From Diploptera punctata (Eukaryota > Arthropoda > Insecta > Blattodea > Blaberidae), in NCBI GenBank assembly GCA_030220185.1, contig JASPKZ010010210.1, forward strand, positions 52,094-116,093: a stretch of DNA of 64,000 nt, given 5' to 3'. This document shows positions 53,619-62,286 of this stretch, piece after piece (positions within the stretch are counted from its first letter, which is position 1; each line of letters starts with the position of its first letter). The translations under genes were made by a program, and so were the position numbers. The notes under the pieces were generated by a model. That model saw nothing but the letters and a program-made list of their open reading frames with translations, had not been told where the DNA came from and searched no databases.

Positions 53619-54222
53619 CACTGGTCAACATGATTTCTGTCTCATGAGTACCAATAGTTGTACTTAATGCAGTTTTTTACCATGTTTTCAAATATGTATT
53701 CGAAATGTCTCCTTCACCCGTAGTTCTTTTATTTCAGTTTTAATTAATGGATTTAAATAATTATTTTCTGCTTATCAAACATTAAAGGGATTACGTCAAA
53801 ATCAAAACATACAGTGGTGTACCCTGACTTGCAATCTGCAATGAGACCAGTTCCACACTGCGAAGAACTGCGCATACCAAAGCCTCCAGAACATGTGACA
53901 TTAGATGAAGAGAGCTCAAATTCTGATGGAAGTAAGGAAGAAGAAGAAACAGATTTTGGAGATACAACTTTTGAACAAAGCTATTCATCTGAGCCTCATT
54001 TATTGACCCAAGAAGATCTTAACGATCTCATACGAGATTTAAAGTTATCCAAAAACCAGTCTCAAATGCTTGGTTCCCGGCTAAAACGATGGAATCTCTC
54101 GGAAACCTTGTGTGATGGAGAAAAACTGATATCATATTTGAATTCAGGAGAAAAAAATTCTAGCAGAATCACACATTTTTCTTTCTGAGACAAAAAAAAA
54201 AGTTTATTTTTGTTGCTCAGTG
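53619..54222 (+). mobile_element. K element copy 4, keeps an N-terminal coding piece
   Basis: CACTGGTCAACA and TTGCTCAGTG ends, TAA on both sides (53616-53618, 54223-54225). The frame 53814-54188 encodes PVPHCEELRIPKPPEHVTLD, an acidic stretch, then LLTQEDLNDLIRDLKLSKNQ, QMLGSRLKRWN fused to SETLCDGEKLISYLNSGEK. The first block recurs in many arthropod transposon-derived proteins of unassigned family (recalled, not searched). Internal deletion joins N-terminal and distal parts. Confidence 0.83.
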
Positions 54223-54229
54223 TAATTTA

Positions 54230-54566
54230 CAAAATACAAATGTGCAAATATGAACTTTGTTATATATCAAGACTCATATTATCCGTGATTTTTTAAATTC
54301 AAAGTTACATTCCGTAATTTAAAAAAGTTTGGGTACTACTGGTTCTACACATGTTTGTAGATAATGGTACGGGTGCTGGGAACTTCGATATTTAACATTC
54401 CCTTCCCCCATATGTAAATATCAATGGATGACAGGTCTGGGGAAACGGGTAAATCAAGAAAGTTCATTATTGCCATGGCCAGCACACTCAGTCAACTTTG
54501 GTAATTAGTTTTTCAGATGATCTCTGGCTTCGTTGTAGAAATAAGATATGTGTAACCCGGTTGGTA
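54230..54566. other. Spacer
   Basis: AAAAAAGTTTGGGTACTACT near 54325 could be a decayed hAT terminus; otherwise nothing. Confidence 0.4.
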
Positions 54567-54567
54567 G

Positions 54568-54849
54568 ATCATATTTTGAAGAGAAAATTATAACGCTCAG
54601 ACCGGGACTGGCTGTAATATATAATTCCCCAAAATAGTCTTCTTAATAAAGGAGCCGCCATTTGCAAGATAGAAGCATGGCTCACAGCATTTGGTGGATG
54701 GGAATTACAATGTATATAGAGAAAGATTTGGCGTTTAGATCGGTACTTGCCCTCAGGTAGCTCAGTTGGTAGAGCACTTGGTCTAGAGAACCAAAGGGTC
54801 CCGGGTTCAAGTCCCGGTCTGAGCGTATATTTTTCTCTTCAAATATGAT
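54568..54849. repeat. Inverted repeat element containing a tRNA-like sequence
   Basis: Ends 54568-54609 and 54810-54849 are inverted copies (ATCATATTTTGAAGAG, AACGCTCAGACCGGGACT against AGTCCCGGTCTGAGCG, CTCTTCAAATATGAT). The right end includes the 3' half of the tRNA-like sequence, so the left end is an inverted duplicate of a tRNA T-arm and acceptor. Total 282 bases. Confidence 0.78.
54753..54826 (+). pseudogene. tRNA-like sequence, probably a SINE head or tRNA pseudogene
   Basis: CCTCAGG, D arm TAGCTCAGTTGGTAGAGC, anticodon arm TTGGT-CTAGAGA-ACCAA (possible anticodon AGA), T arm CCGGGTTCAAGTCCCGG (perfect stem), TCTGAGC. The acceptor pairs except at its outermost pair (C opposite C), with one G-T pair. 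Two bases instead of one separate the D and anticodon arms, and there is no long variable arm as a serine tRNA would need, so a functional gene is doubtful. Confidence 0.6.
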
Positions 54850-54925
54850 TTATCCATCATTGAGATGTACGAAATCAATAATAATAAAACTGTTGGTAGA
54901 AATTTCAGCTGCGGAAATAATCATG

Positions 54926-55005
54926 TTATTTACTTCCAGTCCCAATTTCTTAGTGTTACTCAGTAGTGTGTGCGTGTTGGCCTTTAGTATCTCCCACTAT
55001 AGGCC
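54926..55005 (-). mobile_element. Family A LINE short internal fragment
   Basis: TTACTTCCAGTCCCAATTTC, TAGTGTGTGCGTGTTGGCC match 14890-14955 on the same strand. An isolated 80-base scrap with no 3' end, so it arose by deletion or recombination rather than simple 5' truncation. Confidence 0.8.
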
Positions 55006-55009
55006 AAAA

Positions 55010-55379
55010 ATGTTGTCTGTATTCAACCTCATAAAAGTTAATTGTACATTGATCAGTTTACTAATAGCTTGCTAGCAATCTTCTATCAAGTATAAATTAG
55101 CATAAAAATCAATACTAAACGTATCGTAACCTAGTAACTAATTAGTTATATAAAATACTTATAGATACATAATTGATTACTTCTATAATTTCCATAATTA
55201 TAGCATTAGATATTTCAAATCAAATTTCACCCCCTCCACCAGCATCCAAAAGAAAGGAAAATTAGTATGCAGCGCAACATACTCTCTACATAAAATTATT
55301 ATATTTATAAACAGATTTACAATGTAATAAAACATCTTCCTGTGCCCAAAGCTTTCTAAACTTTTATCTTCTTTCTCCA
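55010..55379. other. Spacer, nothing recognised
   Basis: AT-rich, no supported feature. Confidence 0.45.
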
Positions 55380-55570
55380 TTCTTCTCTATCTTCTCATTC
55401 CAATTCTTCCAGACCTATCTTCCTCATACCTCTTCTTATATCATCCATTCATTTAAATGTAGGTCGAACTCTCTTTCCTTTCCCAGGTGGGATCCATTCT
55501 AAAGACTGTCTGGGTAATCTTGTCTCTGGTATTTTACGTATATGACCATATCATTCTAGTTGTCTGTATA
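55380..55570 (-). mobile_element. Family G-like LINE 3' end, first segment
   Basis: Minus strand YGHIRKIPETRLPRQSLEW, IPPGKGKRVRPTFKWMDD, LEELE, REEWRKK. Probably the distal part of the same copy as 55855-56150, with foreign sequence between. Confidence 0.78.
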
Positions 55571-55792
55571 TTAAAATCTAAGGTACTAAGGCACCAGATA
55601 AACCACTATGCAGTCCACGGCTTCCATCACAAAGTGTGTGTGAATGTCACTTACCATCAAATCGAAGACAGTTGCAGATGTAAACTGTGCAGACTAAAGT
55701 GTACAAGATATCATCTGGAATTGTGTTCCAAAGTGACAATGTCATTAGCGCAGTACGCCAATTAATTAATTTTGCACTATTGTGCGCAATTA

Positions 55793-55849
<57 letters not shown>

Positions 55850-55854
55850 GTATA
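55571..55854. other. Insert with ATT microsatellite
   Basis: About 220 bases of non-LINE sequence (GTCACTTACCATCAAATCG, ATCATCTGGAATTGTGTTCC) then (ATT)n 55791-55848. On the minus strand it has an open stretch (SLWNTIPDDILYTLVCTVYI, CNCLRFDG) ending at GGTAAGTGAC, a good splice donor match. It could be a LINE scrap (SLWN-IPDD is common there) or an exon captured by chance. Confidence 0.4.
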
Positions 55855-56150
55855 ATAAAATCTAATATTGAATTTTGGACTTTCATTTGTTGTCTGATGA
55901 TTATATTTCTAATTTTTCTTTTTCCCAATTTAGAATGTCTAGTTGAGCGTCTAAAATAATCAATTTCAGTAGACTTAAGTTTTAAACTCAAGTTTTTATT
56001 AAATTGCCAAGTTCTGCACCGTATGTTAGCGTGCTTCGAATTACGGATTTATAAATTTGTAATTTAGTATCTATTCTTATGTTCTTATCCCACAAAATTC
56101 CGTTTAACATTGTTATTACCGATCTGTTGTTTTGAATTCTATACTTTATG
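55855..56150 (-). mobile_element. Family G-like LINE, second segment
   Basis: Minus strand NGILWDKNIRIDTKLQIYKS, VIRSTLTYGAELGNL, then after a shift KSTEIDYFRRSTRHSKLGK, KIRNIIIRQQMKVQNSIL. Post-RT region, truncated 5'. Confidence 0.8.
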
Positions 56151-56219
56151 CCATTTTACATAAAATTAAACCATAGAATTTTTAAACAAGAAAAAAAACA
56201 TAGAAGTATTACTATATCT

Positions 56220-56222
<3 letters not shown>

Positions 56223-56285
<63 letters not shown>

Positions 56286-56301
56286 TAATAATAATAATAA
56301 T
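56223..56301. repeat. (AAT)n microsatellite
   Basis: About 26 AAT units, the tail of the antisense LINE end that follows. Confidence 0.95.
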
Positions 56302-56535
56302 GCTTTATTTTAGCTGGCAGAGTTAAGGCAAATAAGGCATTCTCTTCCACTCAACTAGCGAATAGTAGAATTATACAAAAATTACATACTTATTACAATT
56401 TTAAGATATTATTAAAATACAGACTAAACAAAATACAACAATGATGTGATATAATACTAGCTAATACTAACAAAAACATGGAATATAATAAAATTAAACT
56501 GATATAAAACAAAATAAGTATGCAAAAAAAATCTA
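56302..56535 (-). mobile_element. CR1/jockey-like LINE 3' end, minus strand
   Basis: GCTTTATTTTAGCTGGCAG, AGTTAAGGCAAATAAGGC, TTCTCTTCCACTCAACTAGC is the reverse of the conserved 3' stem-loop. The AT-rich 56360-56535 is probably its 3' untranslated region. Confidence 0.72.
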
Positions 56536-56603
56536 GGCAGAGGTTGAAGCGTTATGGAAATGAACTCACGTGCAGCCGAGAGTTTCCGGACGTGGCTCCA
56601 CAG

Positions 56604-56795
56604 CTAGACGTCATCAACAGGTGCATCTCGGTCCTCCTTGCTGGGTAGTGCAGTCACGTAGTTGACGAGGTCGGGATCGCCAGGGTGTCGCGGGGTTGGC
56701 AAGTAATACACGAGACACGACACCCCGACCAGAAACAGAAAGAAGATGAACACCACGTCGAACATGAGCAGTGAATTGAGCGTCATCAACTGCAT
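56604..56795 (-). CDS. Candidate host exon: 63-residue single-pass membrane protein
   Basis: Minus strand frame MQLMTLNSLLMFDVVFIFF, LFLVGVSCLVYYL, PTPRHPGDPDLVNY, VTALPSKEDRDAPVDDV, stop. Residues about 9-32 form one strong hydrophobic helix, followed by a short acidic, proline-containing tail. Third codon positions are clearly GC-rich (many gtg, ctg, gac, ccc, ctc) although the region is AT-rich, unlike every retroelement frame here. An in-frame TAA lies 18 bases before the ATG. Upstream (56917) is a 3' splice site pattern (TTATCTTACAG) and GTGAGT lies 34 bases after the stop at 56569. It is not recognised as a known family, and it could be only one exon of a longer gene. Confidence 0.55.
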   Translation of the reverse strand: MQLMTLNSLLMFDVVFIFFLFLVGVSCLVYYLPTPRHPGDPDLVNYVTALPSKEDRDAPVDDV

Positions 56796-56858
56796 AGCCT
56801 CTTCTTCTTCTTGTTACAACCTCCACTAGAATTCTTGCGGTTTCGCCTCCCAAATTCT

Positions 56859-57145
56859 TATCCTCCTTTGTCACTAGTATGCCTCTTTTCTAGCTTATCA
56901 AAGCATCCCTTGTATTTCTGTAAGATAAATGGTATAAGAAGAGGAAAATGTTTTTATCCTCCTTTGTCACTAGTATGCCTCTTTTCTAGCTTATCAAAGC
57001 ATCCCTTGTATTTCTGTAAGATAAATGGTATAAGAAGAGGAAAATATTTGTATCCTCCTTTGTCACTAGTATGCCTCTTTTCTAGCTTATCAAAGCATCC
57101 CCTGTATACTCTAAGATAAATGGTATACGACGAGGGAAATATTAC
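56859..57145 (-). repeat. Three 96-base tandem repeats containing 3' splice-site-like sequence
   Basis: Units start TATCCTCCTTTGTCACTAGT at 56859, 56955 and 57051. On the minus strand each reads pyrimidine tract CCTCTTCTTATACC, ATTTATCTTACAG (TTAG in the outermost unit), then AAATACAAGGGATGCTTTGA. The innermost unit directly precedes the candidate exon, so it supplies its putative acceptor and 5' untranslated sequence. Confidence 0.88.
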
Positions 57146-57149
57146 CGAC

Positions 57150-58440
57150 TCCAGTCAATGCAACCACTTCTTTAAAACTAAATTATTTTTCCTTGAATAT
57201 GCAGTGGATATACAAATTTGGCAAATTAATTTAAACTGTGTTTACTGACAATTATATAGAATTATTATGTTCGAAGTTTCTAGGAAATATAGTTTCTGTA
57301 TTAAACAGAATTAATCTAATTCATAAAGTTCAGATTGGAGAAAGTTACCGTTTACAAGTTCAGAAACCACATTCCACAAACTCGTACTGATTAAGTTACG
57401 TTTATCAACATTCGTGGTAGTTCTCTGAACCAATTTAATGAGTTCCAATAAACAGTAAATCAGATGGTGAAATTATAAAACCCAACTACTTTCATAGTTT
57501 GTTTTATAGACAAATTTATTATTCAAATAAATATAATTTTGAACTCCCTTTTACTTAAAATGAAAACATATTTACACTTTTTCTATGTGGAAGACGTTAA
57601 GAGAGACTACTAATTCGTGAACAGAATATGTGTAAAGTTTGGAGTTAGCTGTTCTCTCTTGAGATAGAAATTGACACATCGACGTTTGGAGAGAAGACAA
57701 GCGTGCAAGACAGGTGGCAAACGCGTAAAATACCAAACAGAGATAGCTGTTACTGCAGGGAGTGCTATCTTTGTCAATAAAATGAAACAGAACCTTGTTG
57801 CGAGGATGGCGAAACTAGGGAAGCTTTCAAGAAGACAAGATCCCGTGAGTACGTATTTGCATGAAGAAATTCACATCGCTTTCCTGCCAGTTTCACAGAT
57901 ATGCAACCAACTACTCCAACACGTCATATGTTATTATGACGTCAAAATAAAACACAAAATATATTATTTTCGTGTATAGTACATTAAGCATGTTTAATAT
58001 AGTTACTTTATAGCTGAATTTGTTTTGAAAAACAGGAATTCATGCCCATTATGTATTTATCGTTTGGTGTGAGTAATAGGCTCCAATTGATGTTAACCAT
58101 AGAGGAACATGCGCACTGTTTGCTTAGCTAAAAACAGTAATTAGGAATGATCTTCGCAGTCTGCAAAGCCACCTGTAGCTGCATGTTGCGAGAACGAAAG
58201 AAAAGAAGAAATGTTCACTACACTCAGAAATCACGACAAATGAGTCGAGAGCGGAAACCACATTTATCTTTCACTTTTATTATTTTTGTTCGAGTTTTTT
58301 TATACACATATAATTTCACTTAAGAACTAAAGCGACTTCCTAGCTTATTCAAGCTTAAAGCAGTGTAAGGTAATTGACTATACAGCTTTTAATTTAGTTT
58401 CTAAGTTTAATCTGTAGTATAATTCAATAGAATAGATATT
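57150..58440. other. Unique-looking sequence, possible intron
   Basis: Nearly 1.3 kb with no recognisable transposon, unusual in this window. A 102-codon plus frame at 57671-57979 has no motif. If the minus-strand exon at 56604 is real, this is the natural place for its upstream intron. Confidence 0.45.
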
Positions 58441-58479
58441 TATAATTGTATTTTTTGTACGAGCAAAGATCACTTCCGT

Positions 58480-58800
58480 TAGTGATTTGGAAGTCGTCAT
58501 GGACACATGGTATGGAACATTGGAACACCGAATTATTTCATCGAGTGAGCGACCGTGCAAACTGAATCCGCGGCCGCCTGCACGCGGTTTGGATCCTCCT
58601 ACACCGATACAAAAACGTGGGGACCCCCATCGTGTGAGGGAGAATCGATCTGTATTTTGGAAGAGCGAAGAGCAGTCGGGGGAGAATTCGCACATGCGCC
58701 CCGTCGTCACGACAATTCTGCATGGGAGGATTGCCCTTCTCAAGTCACACTTAGGGCAATAAGCGAGGACTATGCGTGGGTGTAGACAGGGTTGTGACAT
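58480..58800. promoter_or_regulatory. CpG-rich block, possible promoter or first exon
   Basis: Marked rise in GC and CpG (CCGCGGCCGCCTGCACGCGG, CGCCCCGTCGTCACGAC) within an AT-rich region. CGCACATGCGCC resembles an NRF-1-type site. It lies about 1.8 kb upstream of the minus-strand exon at 56795. Long frames on both strands across it come from few stops in GC-rich DNA. It could instead be an unrecognised repeat. Confidence 0.35.
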
Positions 58801-58804
58801 TATC

Positions 58805-59128
58805 CTGCCAGATCACCACGTGACAACTTTTCATTTATACCAACTTACGTTTACAATATATATTATTGAAATGGTTCTAATTAATCAACTATATGGAGAT
58901 ATTTTTTAAAAAAAATTACTATTTAAAACTATTTTTAATCGTAAAATATATTAGGAAACAACGGGCGAATCCTCTTTTGTACAAAATAATTGATATATAC
59001 TTCAAATAGCGACTTTACGACGAATATACTTAATGTATAAATATATGTATTTAGGCCTACAGAACAATTGCAATAGAAAAGGATATAAAATAGCATAATG
59101 GTATAAGTAACTTTGAAACAGGAAAATA
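58805..59128. other. AT-rich spacer, nothing recognised
   Basis: No supported content. Confidence 0.45.
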
Positions 59129-59129
59129 A

Positions 59130-59659
59130 CAATGAGCAACAAAAAATAAACTTGTTTTTTGTCTCAAAAAAAAACATATGTGATTCTGATAGTATTTTTT
59201 CTCCTAAATTCAAATATGAAATTGGGTTTTCACCTTCACGCAAGGTTTCCGAGAGACAGGCATTTATAATTTCAAACACTTTAATATTTTCTACATTCGT
59301 AACTACACAATATTCGAACATTCGGACTCACCTAGAAAGCAAGAAATGACGATTTTCTGCTATATTTCGCCTGTGGAGCATACCTCTTGATGGTCCAACA
59401 ATAATCGGCCAGCATATTAGGATTCCGTTTGCCTTGATATATATTTTCCATAGCTGAAATAATCTGAGTTAGCTCATTTGGACAAATGGACAAAAAAAAC
59501 GTTTATTAAAAAGTAATTATCTAAATCCATTAATTGAAATTGAAATAAAAAAAACTGTGGATGATGGAGAAATTCCGAATACATATTTTAAAACACGATA
59601 AAAACTGCATTAAGTACAACTATTGGTAGTCATGAGACAAAAAATCATGTTGACCAGTG
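59130..59659 (-). mobile_element. K element copy 5
   Basis: CAATGAGCAACA and TGTTGACCAGTG ends, TAA on both sides (59127-59129, 59660-59662). The minus strand retains ACLSETLREGENPISYLNLG and scraps of the QGKWNPNMLADY segment. Colinear with copies 1 and 2. Confidence 0.82.
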
Positions 59660-59779
59660 TAATTGAACCCCCGAAAATGAGGATCATGGAAAAACTCTCT
59701 TTCTAAGCAAGTTTATTCAAAAATTATGTAATGATAAGCCAAAACATATACTCCTAAACACACGCACAGGCATTCCATG

Positions 59780-60065
59780 GCGCAAGCATGGGATCCCGAG
59801 ATCTAATCTCGGTCACTCCATGTGGGTTTCGTGGTGGACGAAACGGAGCTTGGGCAGATTTTTCTCAGGGTTTTCTCCAGTTTTCCCCTGTCACAATTTC
59901 ATTCCACAGTTTCTCCAAACTCATCTCATCCATTTCGTTTCATTTCTTTCATCTGTCCCAGTGGTGAGTCAGGCGTGGTTGGCCGGCACCCTTGTCATTC
60001 ACAGACCTCTATATAGGGGTTTCCATCTCATCTCATCCCTCGACCCGACCCTGAGATGGACACGA
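59780..60065 (+). mobile_element. SINE-like repeat (type shared with 39900)
   Basis: CATTCCATGGCGCAAGCATG, GGGTTTCGTGGTGGACGAAA, TTTTCTCCAGTTTTCCCC, GTGGTTGGCCGGCACCC, CCTCGACCCGACCCTGAG. Ends near an ATT tract. The head GGGATCCCGAGATCTAATCTC could be a decayed tRNA box B region. Confidence 0.55.
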
Positions 60066-60073
60066 GTTGAGGA

Positions 60074-60118
60074 TATTAATTACTATTATTATTATTATTA
60101 TCATTATTATTATTGTTA
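60074..60118. repeat. (ATT)n microsatellite
   Basis: Between the SINE-like repeat and the first R60 unit. Confidence 0.9.
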
Positions 60119-60275
60119 TTCAAGGGGTGCATAGGTGTATGCTGTCGAGAAGATTAACAGAGACTGATGCAGAGAATAGGGATTTATGGAGGAATAAAAT
60201 TTACAATTTACAATTGGCTGTGTGAAAACTACTGTATTGTAAAGAAATTCCTAATAAAGAGAAGTATTATTATTA
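60119..60275 (+). mobile_element. R60 repeat copy 1 (LINE 3' end)
   Basis: CAAGGGGTGCATAGGTGTAT, GAGAAGATTAACAGAGACTG, ATGCAGAGAATAGGGATTTA; encodes RRLTETDAENRDLWRNKIYN, a LINE-type C-terminus. Ends CCTAATAAAGAGAAGTATT plus ATT. Further copies at 60896 and 61110. Confidence 0.75.
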
Positions 60276-60349
60276 ATATTAGTATTAGCATCCTCATCAT
60301 CATCATAGACTTCTAAACATATGCACAGGCATATGTTTTGATTTTCACT

Positions 60350-60352
60350 ACA

Positions 60353-60401
<49 letters not shown>

Positions 60402-60456
60402 TTTAACAATTCTAGCTTTCATGAATCCGAAACGAGCCAACAGGCGTAATCCCTGG

Positions 60457-60490
<34 letters not shown>
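60350..60490. repeat. (ATT)n microsatellite blocks
   Basis: Pure ATT at 60355-60400 and 60460-60489 with AAACGAGCCAACAGGCG text between. Confidence 0.9.
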
Positions 60491-60491
<1 letters not shown>

Positions 60492-60852
60492 TCCGGTATC
60501 TGGCAGCTGCCGCCGTCTTCCGGAAACCAAACGCCATTCCTCTCTATCCATCCATTGATCTTCCTCCATTCCTCTGATATTCATAGCTGCTTGTACCCCT
60601 TCTATCCAAGTTCTCTTCGGTCTTCCTCTCTTTCTCCTTTCCATTGGGATCCATTCCATAACAATTTTTGGCAATCTTTGCTCTGGCATTCATTTGACAT
60701 GACCATACCACTGCAATCTTTTCTTTTCTATGATGTCTATGATGTCCGGCTCCTCTTGTACACCCATAATTTCCCTTATTTCTCTATTTCGTATTCTATC
60801 TATTCTCGATTTTCCAGCTGATCTTCTTAAAACATCCATTTCTGTACCTTAC

Positions 60853-60862
<10 letters not shown>
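60486..60862 (-). mobile_element. Family G2 LINE 3' end, copy 2
   Basis: The minus strand encodes LQWYGHVK, MPEQRLPKIVMEWIPMERRK, RGRPKRTWIEGVQAAMNIR, EDQWMDREEWRLVSGRRRQL, PDTG, stop; upstream RRSAGKSRIDRIRNREIREI. Almost identical to 48965-49230 but longer. 5' truncated. Confidence 0.87.
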
Positions 60863-60886
<24 letters not shown>

Positions 60887-60895
60887 TTATTGTTA

Positions 60896-61015
60896 TTCAA
60901 GGAGTATGGTGTCGAGAGAGTGATGCAGAGAATAGGGATTTATGAGGGAGTAAAATTTACATTGGGTTGTATGAAAACTACTGTATTGTAAAGAAATGCC
61001 TAATAAAGAGAAATA
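60896..61015 (+). mobile_element. R60 repeat copy 2
   Basis: Shorter version (AAGGAGTATGGTGTCGAGAG, GATGCAGAGAATAGGG, GAAAACTACTGTATTGTAAA), preceded by an ATT tract (60851-60894). Confidence 0.75.
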
Positions 61016-61068
61016 TTATTTTTTTATTATTGTTATCATCATTATATACTCCTAAACATATGCACACA

Positions 61069-61110
<42 letters not shown>
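61069..61110. repeat. (ATT)n microsatellite
   Basis: About 14 ATT units leading into R60 copy 3. Confidence 0.93.
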
Positions 61111-61112
<2 letters not shown>

Positions 61113-61255
61113 AGAGGTGCATAGGAGTATGTTGTCGAGAAGATTAACAGAGAGTGATGCAGAGAATAGGGATTCATGGAGGAGTAAAATTTACAATGGG
61201 TTGTATGAAAACTACTGTATTGTAGAAACGTTCTTAATTAAGATAAATATTATTA
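61111..61255 (+). mobile_element. R60 repeat copy 3
   Basis: CAAGAGGTGCATAGGAGTAT, GAGAAGATTAACAGAGAGTG; RRLTESDAENRDSWRSKIYN. Same order as copies 1 and 2. Confidence 0.77.
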
Positions 61256-61264
61256 TTGTTATTA

Positions 61265-61600
61265 GTACTATTATTAAACCTAAGGTCATAACCTAGGAAT
61301 TCATTATATACTCAAAGAAAACCTGATTAAAAGATTGCATAAGGACTCTAAATATGTTAAAACCAAAATTGTATAATCTGCTTTTATTCTAAGTCAATAA
61401 TCCATCATTACTCAATTAATATTCAATTTCGAGATTAATATCAATTTGCATACAAACTAAAATCGAATGACCGATGATCAAATAATCCTGGAACCCTACT
61501 GTAACTATAATTACTCCATAATTTAATTTTATGCCATGTAATGTATAAAATGTTTTAAAAAACCCAGATAAATTTGCGCATATGAAGTTTTGAAAACAGA
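61265..61600. other. Spacer, nothing recognised
   Basis: AT-rich. No supported content. Confidence 0.45.
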
Positions 61601-62286
61601 CGACTAGCACAGCAGATGAGGGTAGTCCAAGATCCGGCTGCAGGATTACTACAGTATGTTCATCGAGCGTATGAACAAAATCTTTTTTTTCCCCCCATAA
61701 AATTGTGAATGACCGAATACATTTTTGCAAAATTTGGCCGCCAGTATGTTTAATTAAAATGTAATTTATTTATTTATTCGAAATAATTTGATTCGCTTGT
61801 TATTAAAATAAATTATAATCCAGTTCGCAGAAATAGATGTATAGAACTTGAAAAGTTTTGGTTACCATTGCAAACTTGGCCGAAAACCTCCTCGTGGCTA
61901 CAACAGGCTGTGGCACAATCAGTAATAAATAGCGGTAAGTACGTATTTGTTGTTTTATATTATTTCAAATAGTTCGTTTAAAATGCTGTGATTTGTTTCG
62001 TATAATGTAAATTATACACTACCTTTTGGATATATTTTTGAATAAACAGTGTACGTAGTATAGGCTACACGTACGGCAGTGGCTTTACTTCGAGCTGCGA
62101 AGTGAATCAAATTATTTCGAATAATTAATTATATTTTAATTAAACATACTGGCGGCCAAATTTTAATAGGCAACTCGGCAAAAATGTATTCAGTCATTCA
62201 CAATTATTGATGTTGAGAGCAATAGCAGGATACCAAAGGACCGATAAAAAGAAAAACGAAGATATAAGAACAGAACTTAATATATT

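Noticed and set aside
54753..54826. Functional tRNA gene
   Set aside because: T arm and D arm are good, but the spacing between the D and anticodon arms is off, the outer acceptor pair fails, and the 3' half is part of an inverted repeat; more likely repeat-borne.
55571..55795. Captured host exon with a GGTAAGTGAC donor
   Set aside because: The peptide SLWNTIPDD is also typical of LINE proteins and no acceptor was found; evidence too thin to call an exon.
57671..57979. 102-codon plus frame as a gene
   Set aside because: No domain, signal or codon bias; left as unassigned sequence.
58378..58800. 140-codon minus frame and overlapping plus frames in the CpG-rich block
   Set aside because: Open on both strands because stop codons are rare in GC-rich DNA; no motif or bias supports one over another.
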